Source: Candidatus Poribacteria bacterium (GTDB lineage Bacteria; Poribacteria; WGA-4E; WGA-3G). From it: a stretch of DNA of 64,000 nt. The notes beneath the pieces were generated by a model. It saw only the letters and a program-made list of their open reading frames with translations, ran no database searches and had not been told where the DNA came from. Where the stretch lies: the NCBI GenBank assembly GCA_028820845.1, contig JAPPII010000015.1, positions 1 through 64,000 of the forward strand, read 5' to 3'. Of this stretch, positions 42,213 through 52,057 are shown in pieces (position 1 is the stretch's first letter; each line of letters starts with the position of its first letter). Made by a program: the position numbers and the translations under genes.

Positions 42213-45176
42213 ATGCGTTGCATCAAATCAATCGGACTGCTCTGTGCGATACTCCTTGTCGTTTCCTTAACGGGCGATGTCGCGACACAGCACACCGACG
42301 CAAATGAAATAGAGACCCATGCTGCTGCGGAACCCCAATTTCTCAGCAATATCCGACAACTCACTTATGACGGAAAGCGCGCTGGCGAAGGTTATTTTTC
42401 CGAAGACGGTAACGCACTCATCTTCCAAAGTGAACGTGAACCTGATAACCCCTTTTATCAGATCTATTTTTTAGACCTACTGACCGGTGATACACATCGC
42501 GTCTCCTCCGGTATTGGTAAGACAACCTGTGCCTTTTTCCGCCCAGGGACCGACGAAGTGCTTTACGCTTCAACGCATCACGACCCTTTCGCGAAGGCGA
42601 AACAAGAAGAAGAGCTAAAATTTCGAGCATCCGGAAAAGAACGTCGCTACAGTTGGGATTACGATGCAGCGATGGACATTTTCTCGGCAAATCGAGATGG
42701 CAGTAACCTCAAGCAGCTAACAAACGCACCCGGCTACGACGCTGAAGCATCGTATTCGCCTGATGGTGAACGTATCGTTTTCTGTTCACTTCGGGACGCA
42801 TATCCGAAAAGCCAACTTTCTCCGAAAGAACTGAAGCAACTGGAAGTTGATCCCGCATATTTCGGTGAAATTTATATTATGAATGCCGATGGCTCAAATC
42901 AGACACGCTTAACAGACGCACCCGGATACGATGGCGGTCCCTTCTTCACACCCGATGGTCAACATATCGTCTGGCGACACTTCACACCCGATGGAAGTCA
43001 GGCAGACATCTACACGATGCGGATAGACGGCTCAAACGTCCAACGGCTGACGGATTTCGAGAGTATGTCCTGGGCACCTTACTTCCATCCGAGCGGCGCC
43101 TACGTTATTTTCGCATCTAACAAACTCGGTTTTTCCAATTTTGAATTATATCTCGTTGACGCGAGCGGCAGGCACGAACCCATCCGAGTCACTTCAACCG
43201 ATGGATTTGACGGACTCCCCGTTTTCTCACCAGACGGGAAGCGTCTCTGTTGGACCTCCAATCGAAACAGCCAAGAGGTTTCGCAGCTTTATCTCGCAGC
43301 ATGGAATCACGAAGCTGCAGTGGCGGCAATTACCGCAGCACCCAAACGCCAAAATTCACTTGTGCACACGATAGGAAAACGAGTTTCCAACCCTAAACCC
43401 TCCAACAAAACAAACATCCGACAGCATATTGAATTCCTTGCGGATGATGCGCTGGAAGGCAGGATGACGGGTTCAGAGGGTGCGAAGCGCGCAGCGGAAC
43501 ACATCGCCACCCAGTTTGAAGCACTCAATCTCAAACCTATTGCCGACGAACAGAGCTACTTTCAAAAGTTCGAGTTCACTGCGGGTAGGCGGATTATCGC
43601 CGAAGAGAACCGATTTCATATCACACGCCAGATGCACGGTTCCGAACAGGTGATAGAATTCAGCGTGGAACAAGATTTTCAGCCGCTTTCTTTTTCGCGG
43701 AACGGGGTTGTTGAAGGTGAGGTGGTCTTTGTTGGGTATGGATTAACCGTCCCTGGCGAGTTAGGTGAAGGTTATGACGCTTACGCCGGACTGGATGTCC
43801 AAGACAAAATCGTTGTTGCCTTTCGTTATGTTCCTGAAGGGGTTGCACCGGAACGTCGTCAACAATTGAATCGCTATGCCGGACTCCGCTATAAAGCGAT
43901 GCAGGCGCGGGAGCAGGGAGCAAAAGCATTTCTCGTCGTTGCCGGTCCGAATTCGCCAAACGCTGGCAAATTGATCCCACTCGATTTTGACAGTAGCCTC
44001 GCAGATTCCGGCATTGTTGCCGCCTCAATAAGCGATACCGTCGCGAAGGCACTCTTTGCACTCTCTGGTAAAGACCTAAAAGAAATTCAGTCGGGGCTTG
44101 ATGTGGAAAACCCACATTTCGTTGGGCAGTTTCCGTTACCCGATGTCAACGTGAAAATCGTCGTTTCGGTTGAGAAAGTGAAGAAAACCGATCAGAACGT
44201 GGTTGCACTCCTCCCACCATCAGAATCTACAGATAACACCGAGTACGTCATCGTTGGTGCTCACTATGACCATATCGGTCACGGTGAAATCGGTTCACTT
44301 GCGCGGAAAGGCGAGGAAGGGCAAATTCACAACGGCGCAGATGACAACGCTTCCGGCACGGCTGTCGTCTTAGAATTGGCAGCAACGCTCAGTGAGGCGT
44401 ACCAAGAACACCCAGAGAAGTTTCGTAGAGGCATTATCTTCGCACTCTGGTCGGGAGAGGAACTCGGACTTATTGGCTCTACGCACTTTGTCAACCATCC
44501 AACGGTCCCTTTAGAAAAAGTCGCGGCGTATCTCAACTTTGATATGGTCGGACGGCTCCGTGACAATAAACTTATCTTGCAAGGGGTCGGTTCATCTTCG
44601 GTGTGGACGAAACTGATTGAAAAGCGTAATATTCCGATAGGCTTCAACTTGACCCTACAAGCGGATCCGTATTTGCCGACAGATGTGACGGCGTTCTATC
44701 CCAAAGAGGTGCCGGTGCTCAGTTTCTTCACGGGTGGGCACGAGGACTACAACCGTCCAACCGATGACATAGAAACACTTAATTATGAAGGGCTTGATCG
44801 GATATCTAAATTGGCACACGGCATCATTTCAGATTTAATCAGTGCCACTGAACGTCCTGAATACGTTCGAGTTGAGCGGAGTCAATCAGAGGAAGGGAGC
44901 CGGGACACACTGCGTGCATATCTTGGCACAATCCCTGACTACACAACCGAAGGCACTGGTGTCAAACTCTCCGGTGTCCGTGTAGGAGGTCCCGCCGATA
45001 AAGCCGGTCTAAAGGGTGGTGACATCATCGTTGAATTCGGTGGACAGGCAATTACCAACATCTACGACTACACTTATGCACTTGACGCTGTGAAAATTGG
45101 TGTCCCGATCGAAGTTGTTGTCCTACGAGACGGAACACGGATGAAGTTGACAGTTACACCTGAAGCGCGGAATTAA
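42213..45176 (+). CDS. Secreted PD40-repeat, M28 peptidase and PDZ protein
   Basis: 987 residues. A signal peptide (SIGLLCAILLVVSLTGDVA) is followed by a TolB-like beta-propeller of PD40 repeats (about 45-370; units such as DAEASYSPDGERIVFCS and GLPVFSPDGKRLCWTSNR). The M28 zinc aminopeptidase spans about 400-890, with ligands in VGAHYDHIGHG, HNGADDNASG, LWSGEELGLIG, YLNFDMVGRL and FFTGGHEDYNRPTDD. A PDZ domain ends the protein (VRVGGPADKAGLKGGDIIVEF). Likely periplasmic or exported, degrading peptides. GGAGG lies seven bases before the ATG. Confidence 0.9.
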   Translation: MRCIKSIGLLCAILLVVSLTGDVATQHTDANEIETHAAAEPQFLSNIRQLTYDGKRAGEGYFSEDGNALIFQSEREPDNPFYQIYFLDLLTGDTHRVSSGIGKTTCAFFRPGTDEVLYASTHHDPFAKAKQEEELKFRASGKERRYSWDYDAAMDIFSANRDGSNLKQLTNAPGYDAEASYSPDGERIVFCSLRDAYPKSQLSPKELKQLEVDPAYFGEIYIMNADGSNQTRLTDAPGYDGGPFFTPDGQHIVWRHFTPDGSQADIYTMRIDGSNVQRLTDFESMSWAPYFHPSGAYVIFASNKLGFSNFELYLVDASGRHEPIRVTSTDGFDGLPVFSPDGKRLCWTSNRNSQEVSQLYLAAWNHEAAVAAITAAPKRQNSLVHTIGKRVSNPKPSNKTNIRQHIEFLADDALEGRMTGSEGAKRAAEHIATQFEALNLKPIADEQSYFQKFEFTAGRRIIAEENRFHITRQMHGSEQVIEFSVEQDFQPLSFSRNGVVEGEVVFVGYGLTVPGELGEGYDAYAGLDVQDKIVVAFRYVPEGVAPERRQQLNRYAGLRYKAMQAREQGAKAFLVVAGPNSPNAGKLIPLDFDSSLADSGIVAASISDTVAKALFALSGKDLKEIQSGLDVENPHFVGQFPLPDVNVKIVVSVEKVKKTDQNVVALLPPSESTDNTEYVIVGAHYDHIGHGEIGSLARKGEEGQIHNGADDNASGTAVVLELAATLSEAYQEHPEKFRRGIIFALWSGEELGLIGSTHFVNHPTVPLEKVAAYLNFDMVGRLRDNKLILQGVGSSSVWTKLIEKRNIPIGFNLTLQADPYLPTDVTAFYPKEVPVLSFFTGGHEDYNRPTDDIETLNYEGLDRISKLAHGIISDLISATERPEYVRVERSQSEEGSRDTLRAYLGTIPDYTTEGTGVKLSGVRVGGPADKAGLKGGDIIVEFGGQAITNIYDYTYALDAVKIGVPIEVVVLRDGTRMKLTVTPEARN

Positions 45177-45252
45177 TTTTCCCCGAAAGACCGCTTTTAT
45201 TATCAAAGTTTTATCAAACTGGCGTTTTTTTAGGGAACCCGACCATCTTCGA

Positions 45253-46368
45253 TTACTCAAACGCGAACTGTGCAACGACCCCCGCATGATCGGAGGGCCA
45301 TAACCCAGAGGCTAACCGATCAGAAGGTTTATCCCCTATAGTATGTGTCATAACAGAAGCAGGCAGCTCCAAATTACGGACGAAAATCTGGTCAATTCGG
45401 ACAGAGTGGTCACTTACTTCATTCAGGAGGTTGTCGTCCTGACAACAAGTGTTGCCAGTTCCCTCGGAATCCATCTGCCAAATATCAATATATCCCGCCG
45501 ATAGCAAAATTTGATAAGCAGCGCCGTTAGGTGCTCTTGTATTGAAGTCCCCTAATACAATAACCGGTAAGGTTTCGTCGCTCAGGATATCCACGAGTTC
45601 TTGCATTTGCGCAACTCGCAATTCCGGTGAGAACGCCTCTAAGTGTGTGTTTACAAAACGATACGTGACCCCGTTAACGGTCGCATCTACGGCAGCGTAC
45701 CCTCTTGGAATTTCAAGAGCGAGCATCTCAATTGTCAGCGTGCTGGTATAATTTGCAGCGACAGGACGCGATACAGCAACATCACCGCGCGCCAAAATTA
45801 CATCAGAATCGGTTAAGCGAGCATCTACAATGCCGGTCTCCGCGAACATTGGCATTTCAACATCAACGTTTTGGACCTGGGCAGCGATTTTATAGTCTAA
45901 ACCTTCTGCTTGAAGTGCATCCATCAAGACTTGTAGAAAGTCTATGACGACATCTTCAGCAGGAACCGTCCCACCGGCAATCCGATCACCTGGGTTTTGC
46001 GTGCGAATGAGCGAGACCTCTTGTAAGCCGATAAGGTGCGGCCGATACGGTTTTATAGATTTGGCGATCGCTGCGGCGCGTCCTGGAAAATCGGAGGCTA
46101 TGACGCTATCGTACACGTTCGCAACTTCTGTCGGAACCTGTAATAGATTCTGCACGGACAAAACCGTCCCTACACTGCCGCCGACATAAACGTTGTAGGT
46201 CATCACTGTGAGTGGTTCTGCATCTGGGCCCCTGGCATCTGGTATCATCGGCATCTGTACTTTTTCACAACTTGAAAAACTCAACAGGATTGTAAATGAC
46301 AGAATCAAGATTCCGATGAAATGGACAGGTCTTGAAAATCTATTATAAAGACTCATTTTTTTTGACAT
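45253..46368 (-). CDS. Endonuclease/exonuclease/phosphatase-family lipoprotein
   Basis: About 371 residues from ATG 46368, with GGAG at six-base spacing. The lipobox is LLSFSSC, implying membrane anchoring. The EEP catalytic set is complete: MTYNVYVGG, LIGLQEVS (metal Glu), VNTHLEAF (His), VLGDFNTR (Asp and Asn), RIDQIF and WPSDHAGVVAQF (terminal Asp-His). The family includes nucleases, sphingomyelinases and phosphoinositide phosphatases, so the substrate cannot be chosen. It is convergent with the M28 peptidase gene. Confidence 0.85.
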   Translation of the reverse strand: MSKKMSLYNRFSRPVHFIGILILSFTILLSFSSCEKVQMPMIPDARGPDAEPLTVMTYNVYVGGSVGTVLSVQNLLQVPTEVANVYDSVIASDFPGRAAAIAKSIKPYRPHLIGLQEVSLIRTQNPGDRIAGGTVPAEDVVIDFLQVLMDALQAEGLDYKIAAQVQNVDVEMPMFAETGIVDARLTDSDVILARGDVAVSRPVAANYTSTLTIEMLALEIPRGYAAVDATVNGVTYRFVNTHLEAFSPELRVAQMQELVDILSDETLPVIVLGDFNTRAPNGAAYQILLSAGYIDIWQMDSEGTGNTCCQDDNLLNEVSDHSVRIDQIFVRNLELPASVMTHTIGDKPSDRLASGLWPSDHAGVVAQFAFE

Positions 46369-46533
46369 ATTCATCTCCAACACTTCAATTTTATAGTAAA
46401 ACTACTTTGCTAATAAGCGATCTTTCAATCGCCGATGGTATCAACTCTTTATCTTCCATGAAGAAACTCATGCGAAAAAGAAGATACCACAAACCTGCTT
46501 ATATGTCAACCCAAATTGTCCTGTTACTTCTGC

Positions 46534-46562
46534 TTGACATTTGCCTGCTATTCCACTATACT
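46534..46562 (+). promoter_or_regulatory. Strong sigma-70-type promoter
   Basis: TTGACA (46534-46539), a 17-bp spacer and TATACT (46557-46562), 35 bases before the ATG at 46598, which has ACGGAGG upstream. It probably drives the lipoprotein and the downstream methyltransferase gene. Confidence 0.75.
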
Positions 46563-46597
46563 TAAGGCAGTTTTAAAAAATTTACGGAGGTAGTGTA

Positions 46598-47038
46598 ATG
46601 AAATTCTATTATCAATCCTGCTTGCATTATTGGAAGTTAGCACTTATAGGCACACTTATGACAACAGTATTCCTTATTGGATGCAGTCAAAAAACGAGTG
46701 CGCCGGAGTCCTCTCAACTGACATCGCTCACTGCGATAATTACCGAAATTGATGACCACGGTAACGCTGTGACTGATTTGGTAATCGCGCCGTTTACCGA
46801 ACGCGGCTGGAAACTTGGAGACACGCTTGAAGCAGCGTTTGCAACAGGGCAGAAGATTCAGATAAAATACGTTGAAAACTATGGAGACGTTCCTGAAGGG
46901 GATTATCTGGGACGGTTCTCGACCTCAACACAACGTTTCAAAATCGCGATTAACATGGGAAACATCGCGAAAACCTTGGAGTTAAGTAATCCTAGCAAGG
47001 TAACCCTCCAGAAAGTGGAAACATCTGGAACAGACTGA
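46598..47038 (+). CDS. Lipoprotein resembling the C-terminal domain of SAM hydroxide adenosyltransferase
   Basis: 146 residues with a lipobox (TVFLIGC) after a hydrophobic segment. The body (IITEIDDHGNAVTDLV, then YVENYGDVPEGDYLGRFSTS and FKIAINMGNIAKTLEL) resembles the beta-rich C-terminal domain of SAM hydroxide adenosyltransferases (DUF62), which normally helps bind SAM. The N-terminal catalytic domain is absent, so no enzyme activity is claimed. It is followed after 18 bases by a DNA methyltransferase gene, which may be coincidence. The domain match is from memory and moderate. Confidence 0.55.
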   Translation: MKFYYQSCLHYWKLALIGTLMTTVFLIGCSQKTSAPESSQLTSLTAIITEIDDHGNAVTDLVIAPFTERGWKLGDTLEAAFATGQKIQIKYVENYGDVPEGDYLGRFSTSTQRFKIAINMGNIAKTLELSNPSKVTLQKVETSGTD

Positions 47039-47056
47039 GAGGATAAATATTAGAAA

Positions 47057-48646
47057 ATGCTCTTGACCCTCAAACAGGCAAGTAAATGGGCTTCCGAACA
47101 CCTGAAGAAAAACGTTACTCCGTCAAATATCTCCTATTTAATCCAATATGGGAGAATTGAGTCGGTTGTTAGCAATGGCGTAACGTTGATTCATAAGCAA
47201 AGTCTGGTAGATTACTACAGCTGGAATCATAGAGAGGCGCGATGGAAAGATGAACTCGGTGACGATTTAAATTGGACGTTGGCTTTTGAAAAGGTTAAAG
47301 AGGCAGAAACAACAAAACACGTTCACAGGCTGCATCCGTATAAAGGCAAATTTATCCCCCAATTGGTTGCCTATTTTTTAGACCGACACACCGACAACTT
47401 TAAGCGAGATGTTTATTTTCAACCGGGCGATATCGTGCTTGATCCATTTTGCGGGAGCGGGACGACCTTAGTCCAAGCAAACGAATTGGGTATGCACGCA
47501 ATTGGCATTGACGTTTCCGCTTTTAACGCTTTCATTAGCAATGGCAAGGTGGCAGTGTATGATTTTACCCACTTGTATGAAGAAAGCCAAAAAATTACGA
47601 CAGCCCTTAAAAATCTCGTTGCTACATCTGGGGTGGTCGAATTTGAATCTAAACTCGCAGCACTGCTGACGGACTTCAATAATCAATATTTTCCAATCTC
47701 TTTCAAACGCCAAGTCAGGTCGGGTGAAATCAACCAGAAGCAGTACGGGGCTGAGAAAGAAGCTGCTTTTTTGGAAATATATCATAAACTCGTCGCTGAG
47801 TATAAAATCGATACACAGATGCCAAGCGACTCCGCCCGCTTTATGAAACAGTGGTATCTCCCCGGAGTCAGGGCGGAGATTGATTTTGTCTACAACGAAA
47901 TTCGCAAAGTGGAAGATCCCTCAACACAAAGAGCCTTGATGCTCATCTTAAGCCGGACGATTCGTTCTGGCAGAGCCACAACACACGCAGATTTAGGCAC
48001 ATTGCGAAAACCGGTAACAACTACCTACTATTGCCGAAAACATGGGAAAGTCTGCAAACCACTATTTTCTATCTTAGGATGGTGGGATCGATATTGCAAA
48101 GATAGTGTCCAAAGATGGATTGCATTCAGCAAATTAAAAACAGATACTTTTCAATATTGTATAACTGGGGACTCGCGGACGACTGACATCCCTATAATGT
48201 TGAGACAGGAAAATCCACAATTCGCAGAGATTGTCCAAAAACAACGAATCAAGGGTATCTTCACAAGTCCACCGTATGTTGGACTCATTAACTACCACGA
48301 GCAGCACGCCTACGCCTATGATCTCTTTGGGTTCAAACGTTTAGATGAATTAGAAATCGGCCCCCTATTTAGAGGAAAAGGACGAGAAGCAAGAGAATCA
48401 TACACTCTCGGTGTGGCAGAAGTCTTCAAAAACTGTAAGCGGTTTTTAGTTGACGATTACGATGTTTTTGTTGTCGCAAATGATAAGTTTAATATGTATC
48501 CCACTATCGCTGAAATCGCTGGAATGCACATCGTCAACCAACACAAGCGACCCGTCTTGAATCGAACCGAAAAAAATCGAGAGGCAGCGTATTCTGAGAC
48601 GATATTCCACTTCAAAGAGAAAAGGAATGGACTGCTGCTGAATTAG
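47057..48646 (+). CDS. DNA methyltransferase with N-terminal HTH-like region
   Basis: 529 residues. The first about 60 residues (LTLKQASKWASEHLKKNVTP, then SNISYLIQYGRIE) look like an excisionase-type winged helix. Motif I is VLDPFCGSGTTLVQANELG and the catalytic motif is TSPPYVGLINY, typical of m4C or m6A amino-methyltransferases. HPYKGKFIPQLVAYF precedes motif I, as in D12-like type II enzymes. The probable cognate restriction gene survives only as the fragment at 48786-49079, so this may act as a solitary methyltransferase. Confidence 0.85.
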   Translation: MLLTLKQASKWASEHLKKNVTPSNISYLIQYGRIESVVSNGVTLIHKQSLVDYYSWNHREARWKDELGDDLNWTLAFEKVKEAETTKHVHRLHPYKGKFIPQLVAYFLDRHTDNFKRDVYFQPGDIVLDPFCGSGTTLVQANELGMHAIGIDVSAFNAFISNGKVAVYDFTHLYEESQKITTALKNLVATSGVVEFESKLAALLTDFNNQYFPISFKRQVRSGEINQKQYGAEKEAAFLEIYHKLVAEYKIDTQMPSDSARFMKQWYLPGVRAEIDFVYNEIRKVEDPSTQRALMLILSRTIRSGRATTHADLGTLRKPVTTTYYCRKHGKVCKPLFSILGWWDRYCKDSVQRWIAFSKLKTDTFQYCITGDSRTTDIPIMLRQENPQFAEIVQKQRIKGIFTSPPYVGLINYHEQHAYAYDLFGFKRLDELEIGPLFRGKGREARESYTLGVAEVFKNCKRFLVDDYDVFVVANDKFNMYPTIAEIAGMHIVNQHKRPVLNRTEKNREAAYSETIFHFKEKRNGLLLN

Positions 48647-48785
48647 CACGAGATCCAAAGGTAGATGTAAATAACGTGAACTTGAAAATAAAATCGTAGG
48701 TGTTTTTGCTTGGGTGTTTCCCCCAGGTAGAGCGGTAAATATACACGAAAAACCTTATAACTTGGACAAATATGTCGTTTTTTAA

Positions 48786-49079
48786 GGCATTTGCTGCCTA
48801 AATAGCAGTAGCGAAACCCGACATCCTACTTTTATTAAACTCACGTTAAATACAATAATTGGTCTTCCTTACAATCTGTATGAGCCAGAACCATACAAAC
48901 GGTGGACGCTGAGAGGAATGTTCGATCTACAGTATGACATTCTGATAGCAGAAGAACTTTGGAATTTTATCGGAGGAGAAGGAACCTACACAGACCTATT
49001 GGATGCCTTTGAAATAGCAGGTATTGAGTTAAGACCGGAAATTGACAGTTATTTCGAGAAATTTAGATATGAAAGTTGA
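48786..49079 (+). pseudogene. C-terminal remnant of a type II restriction endonuclease
   Basis: An open frame without a start encodes HPTFIKLTLNTIIGLPYNLY, then EPEPYKRWTLRGMFDLQYDI and EELWNFIGGEGTYTDLLDAF, ending at TGA 49079. From memory this matches the C-terminal end of TdeIII-type restriction endonucleases (GGNCC-specific). The N-terminal half is missing: 48647-48785 has stops in all frames I followed. It lies directly after a DNA methyltransferase gene, as expected for a decayed restriction-modification pair. The family name is moderately certain. Confidence 0.55.
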
Positions 49080-50097
49080 CAACGCCTTCAATAAAACAGA
49101 ATTACTACAAAACCTCAGCACCGCTTATGGTTTACCTTTACATTCGATAACCTTTTTCCCGGAAGGCGAAGACAGTTACGGCTATATTACTGTGGCTGAG
49201 ACAGGCGAAAAATACTTCGCTAAAGCCTCAACTTCGGTGCCAAATAGTCGTTTGCACGTAGCGTCCCTCTTACGGCACAGATGTAATATACTTGGTGTTG
49301 TCGCGCCTCTGAAGACGCAGGAAGGTGAACTCAGTATTCCGTGGCACAATTTCCGTGTTTCGCTATTCCCATTCATTGAAGGTAAAAGCCGTTGGGACTT
49401 GTGGAAAGTCGGAAAAGATTTTACTGATGCAGAATTATCAGAAACAGGAGCACTACTCGCGACAATTCACGGATGTCCAGAGACAATTGCATCCAATCAC
49501 CTCACAATCGCAAAGTATGATTTACCCGCGCGGCATGAACTCAACACAGTCCTTGAAGCACCTGCGAAAAAGATATCGCCCCAGAATCAATATCAGAAGC
49601 AGCTCCTCAAAGCACTCACACAGCATAAATCAGAGATTCTACAAGCAATTGAAAGATACGATAGCCTCGGACGTTCATCAGAGACACTACAAACGCCATT
49701 TGTCATTACACACGGCGATCCGACACCTGGCAACCTCATTCTGGATACTGACAATCAACTCTATCTGATTGATTGGGATGGAGTCTCCTTAGGTCCACCT
49801 GAAAAAGATTTAGTCTCTTTCACCGGTGAACGGTTTGAGGTGGTTCTGGAACGGTATCTCACAAAAAGAAAGAACGACGTTGCCCTACACGCAGATATTT
49901 TCGGCTTCTATATCTATGAATGGGCAATCAATGAAATCCGAGATTACGGCACCAAAATTCTTTTCAAAAACGACGACGCGACACAGAACGAATACGACTG
50001 GGAAAGCCTACAAGACTATCTTCCACCAAACCGAGCGTATATGGAAGACGGAATTGCGGCTATCCGAAGAACATTGGCACAATATCAAAATTCTTAG
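49069..50097 (+). CDS. Aminoglycoside phosphotransferase-fold kinase
   Basis: About 342 residues from ATG 49069; the open frame extends upstream to 49042. APH/choline-kinase fold: the catalytic loop FVITHGDPTPGNLILD contains the Brenner motif HGDxxxxN, and the metal-binding LYLIDWDGVSLGPPEKDL follows. An N-terminal nucleotide-binding lobe has GEKYFAKAS with a likely lysine. The substrate could be an antibiotic, a small alcohol or a protein. Its start overlaps the end of the restriction-enzyme remnant. Confidence 0.83.
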   Translation: MKVDNAFNKTELLQNLSTAYGLPLHSITFFPEGEDSYGYITVAETGEKYFAKASTSVPNSRLHVASLLRHRCNILGVVAPLKTQEGELSIPWHNFRVSLFPFIEGKSRWDLWKVGKDFTDAELSETGALLATIHGCPETIASNHLTIAKYDLPARHELNTVLEAPAKKISPQNQYQKQLLKALTQHKSEILQAIERYDSLGRSSETLQTPFVITHGDPTPGNLILDTDNQLYLIDWDGVSLGPPEKDLVSFTGERFEVVLERYLTKRKNDVALHADIFGFYIYEWAINEIRDYGTKILFKNDDATQNEYDWESLQDYLPPNRAYMEDGIAAIRRTLAQYQNS

Positions 50098-50156
50098 CAC
50101 ACTTGAGATTTATAGTAAAACCAAAAAATAAAGAGACACTCTCCGCTCCCCTGGTA

Positions 50157-50213
50157 GGCGAGGTTTCTAACCTCGCCTCTTCTCCCCTGGTAGGCGAGGT
50201 TTCTAACCTCGCC
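50157..50213. repeat. Tandem GGCGAGGTT/AACCTCGCC hairpins
   Basis: Two copies of GGCGAGGTT-TCT-AACCTCGCC (50157-50177 and 50193-50213) in near-identical flanks (CCCCTGGTAG before each). Compared with the GGTGCGGTT hairpins elsewhere, the stem sequence is changed on both arms while pairing and loop are kept. The 50098-50323 gap holds nothing else recognisable. Confidence 0.8.
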
Positions 50214-50323
50214 GGTGCAGAGTGTCTAATTAATTCTAAACATTACTATAAATAGAAGTAGTGTAACGGTAGGAAAATTATTTTTTTCTACATATCCAAC
50301 CAAATATGGAGGTCAGTTAGACA

Positions 50324-51052
50324 ATGTCTGAAATCAAATCCGTGTTACTTTGGGAAAACCAACGGCGTTATGTCCGTGAGGCGATCGATGCGGGTACCCT
50401 TAAAGGCGCGATTATCCCCACAGGAAGTACGGAACAACACAACGAACACTTAGCGATGTATCATGATACACAAAGCGCAGTGTATGTCTCCAAATTAGCC
50501 GCCGAAAAGTTGTTCCCACAAGTTATCGTAACAACCCCTTTAGCGATCGGTGTATCCGAACACTGGATGGATCATAAGGGGACTCTCACGCTCCGTCCGG
50601 AAGTCTTTGGCGAGGTACTATACGATGTCGCCGATAGCATGCGTCGGCACGGCATTGACAACATCCTGATTGTCAACGGGCATGCAGGCAACTCAGGTCC
50701 AGTACATGAGCGATTAGACGGCTATCGGGAAAAACTGGGCATTAATATCGCGTTCCACTCCTATTGGGAAGCATACACCGAAGAACTGGTCAAAGCGCAG
50801 ATGGAATCGGGAATCTGTCCCGGACACGCAGCGGAGTTTGAGACGGCGTTTGCACTTGCCGCTTTTGTCGAAAATGTTGATTGGAACGGTGTAGATTACG
50901 ACAGCGCGAAGCTCACCATCTCTAACGAAGGACAAGCGAAAGCCGATCGGGAATATCACCATCAAGCCAAGTTAGCGACTGTTGAGAAAGGACAAGCGAT
51001 GATTGATGTCGCTGTAGATTGGGTCGCAGAAAAAATGCAAGCAATGCTTTAG
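50324..51052 (+). CDS. Creatininase-family amidohydrolase
   Basis: 242 residues. The metal site of the creatininase/FAPy-deformylase fold is visible: IPTGSTEQHNEHL, MYHDTQ, LIVNGHAGNSGP and CPGHAAEFETAFALA provide the expected Glu, His, Asp, His and Glu. Family members hydrolyse creatinine or process cofactor intermediates such as those of mycofactocin, so the substrate is open. GGAGG lies about ten bases upstream of the ATG. Confidence 0.85.
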   Translation: MSEIKSVLLWENQRRYVREAIDAGTLKGAIIPTGSTEQHNEHLAMYHDTQSAVYVSKLAAEKLFPQVIVTTPLAIGVSEHWMDHKGTLTLRPEVFGEVLYDVADSMRRHGIDNILIVNGHAGNSGPVHERLDGYREKLGINIAFHSYWEAYTEELVKAQMESGICPGHAAEFETAFALAAFVENVDWNGVDYDSAKLTISNEGQAKADREYHHQAKLATVEKGQAMIDVAVDWVAEKMQAML

Positions 51053-51060
51053 TAGCCGTC

Positions 51061-51116
51061 AGCGGTCAGCAGTCAGGAAAGGTTGCTACGCAACCCTTTC
51101 AGCGGTCAGCAGTCAG
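51061..51116. repeat. Direct repeats flanking a hairpin
   Basis: AGCGGTCAGCAGTCAG occurs at 51061-51076 and 51101-51116, with a GAAAGGTTGC/GCAACC-TTTC hairpin between. Up to the aldolase stop at 51243 the gap holds only a further ACGCAAGTC/GACTTGCG-type stem. Confidence 0.6.
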
Positions 51117-51242
51117 TAAAGAGACTGTCCTTTAAAGAAAAATCTCTTGGTATTGCTGAAAGTGGAGCGCAGCGGAACACCTACGCAAGTCGCGTGTGGA
51201 CTTGCGGGACAATGCTGAAAGCGAAGCGACCTGACGACTGCT

Positions 51243-52034
51243 CTAATGTCCCTCAATAGCCTTCCGTAACCCGTCACCATTCTCTCGCCACCAACTGTAG
51301 AGAATGGAAATATCCGTGCCGATGCAGAAATGTCGGACTCCCATATCAAGATAGCGTTTCGCGTCGTCAGCACTTCCGATCTCAGCCCGCGGTGGCACCC
51401 CCATCTTTACAGCCGTTTTAAACACTTTATCGTGTGCGTCCTGAATTTCAGGGGCACCGCGCTGACCGACTTTCCCGATACTCATAGAATAATCTGAACC
51501 GCCCCACTGAATCATATCAACGCCTTCAACAGACAGTACCTCTTCCAGATTTTCGACGGTGCCTTTTTTCTCTATCATAATGACATTGACAACATCACGG
51601 AGGGCTTGGACGTATTCTGGCCCCCCGCCATAGCCCATATAGGAAAATCGGCGGGTCGCCACACCATAACTGCCGCCATCTTCAGGTGTATCGGCGCGCG
51701 TGATGCGAACGCATTCTTTGACATCTTCAACATTCTGACAATCTGCATAAAGGACGCTCTGGAAGCCAGAGCCGATTGCCCGCTGTGCGATGAAGCCGCG
51801 CGGCTCTTGATCAACCTTAATCATGGTCGAGATGTTGTGAAGCTCAGCTGCCCGGCACAAGTTATCCAGATCGTGTAAATCAAATGGACCGTACTCCCCT
51901 ACAAATTCGACATAATCGTACAACCCTGTATGCCCAATCGCCTCAACAATGGAGGGCCAAGTGGTATGGATATGGGTGCCAACAGTGGGTTTATCAGCGT
52001 TGAGTAGTTCTCGAAAGGTATTTTTTCTCATCAA
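51243..52034 (-). CDS. HpcH/HpaI-family aldolase
   Basis: 263 residues. TIM-barrel class II aldolase of the 2-dehydro-3-deoxyglucarate type, cleaving hydroxy-ketoacids to pyruvate or a related product. VGTHIHTTWPSIVEAIGHTG, DYVEFVGEYGPFD, TMIKVDQEPRGFIAQRAIGSG, VIMIEKKGTVENLEEVL and GGSDYSMSIGKVGQRGAPE follow family order, including the metal-binding Glu. It is convergent with the creatininase gene. The actual substrate is unknown. Confidence 0.85.
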   Translation of the reverse strand: MMRKNTFRELLNADKPTVGTHIHTTWPSIVEAIGHTGLYDYVEFVGEYGPFDLHDLDNLCRAAELHNISTMIKVDQEPRGFIAQRAIGSGFQSVLYADCQNVEDVKECVRITRADTPEDGGSYGVATRRFSYMGYGGGPEYVQALRDVVNVIMIEKKGTVENLEEVLSVEGVDMIQWGGSDYSMSIGKVGQRGAPEIQDAHDKVFKTAVKMGVPPRAEIGSADDAKRYLDMGVRHFCIGTDISILYSWWRENGDGLRKAIEGH

Positions 52035-52057
52035 TTTCCCCTCATCTGTTTGTAGTC

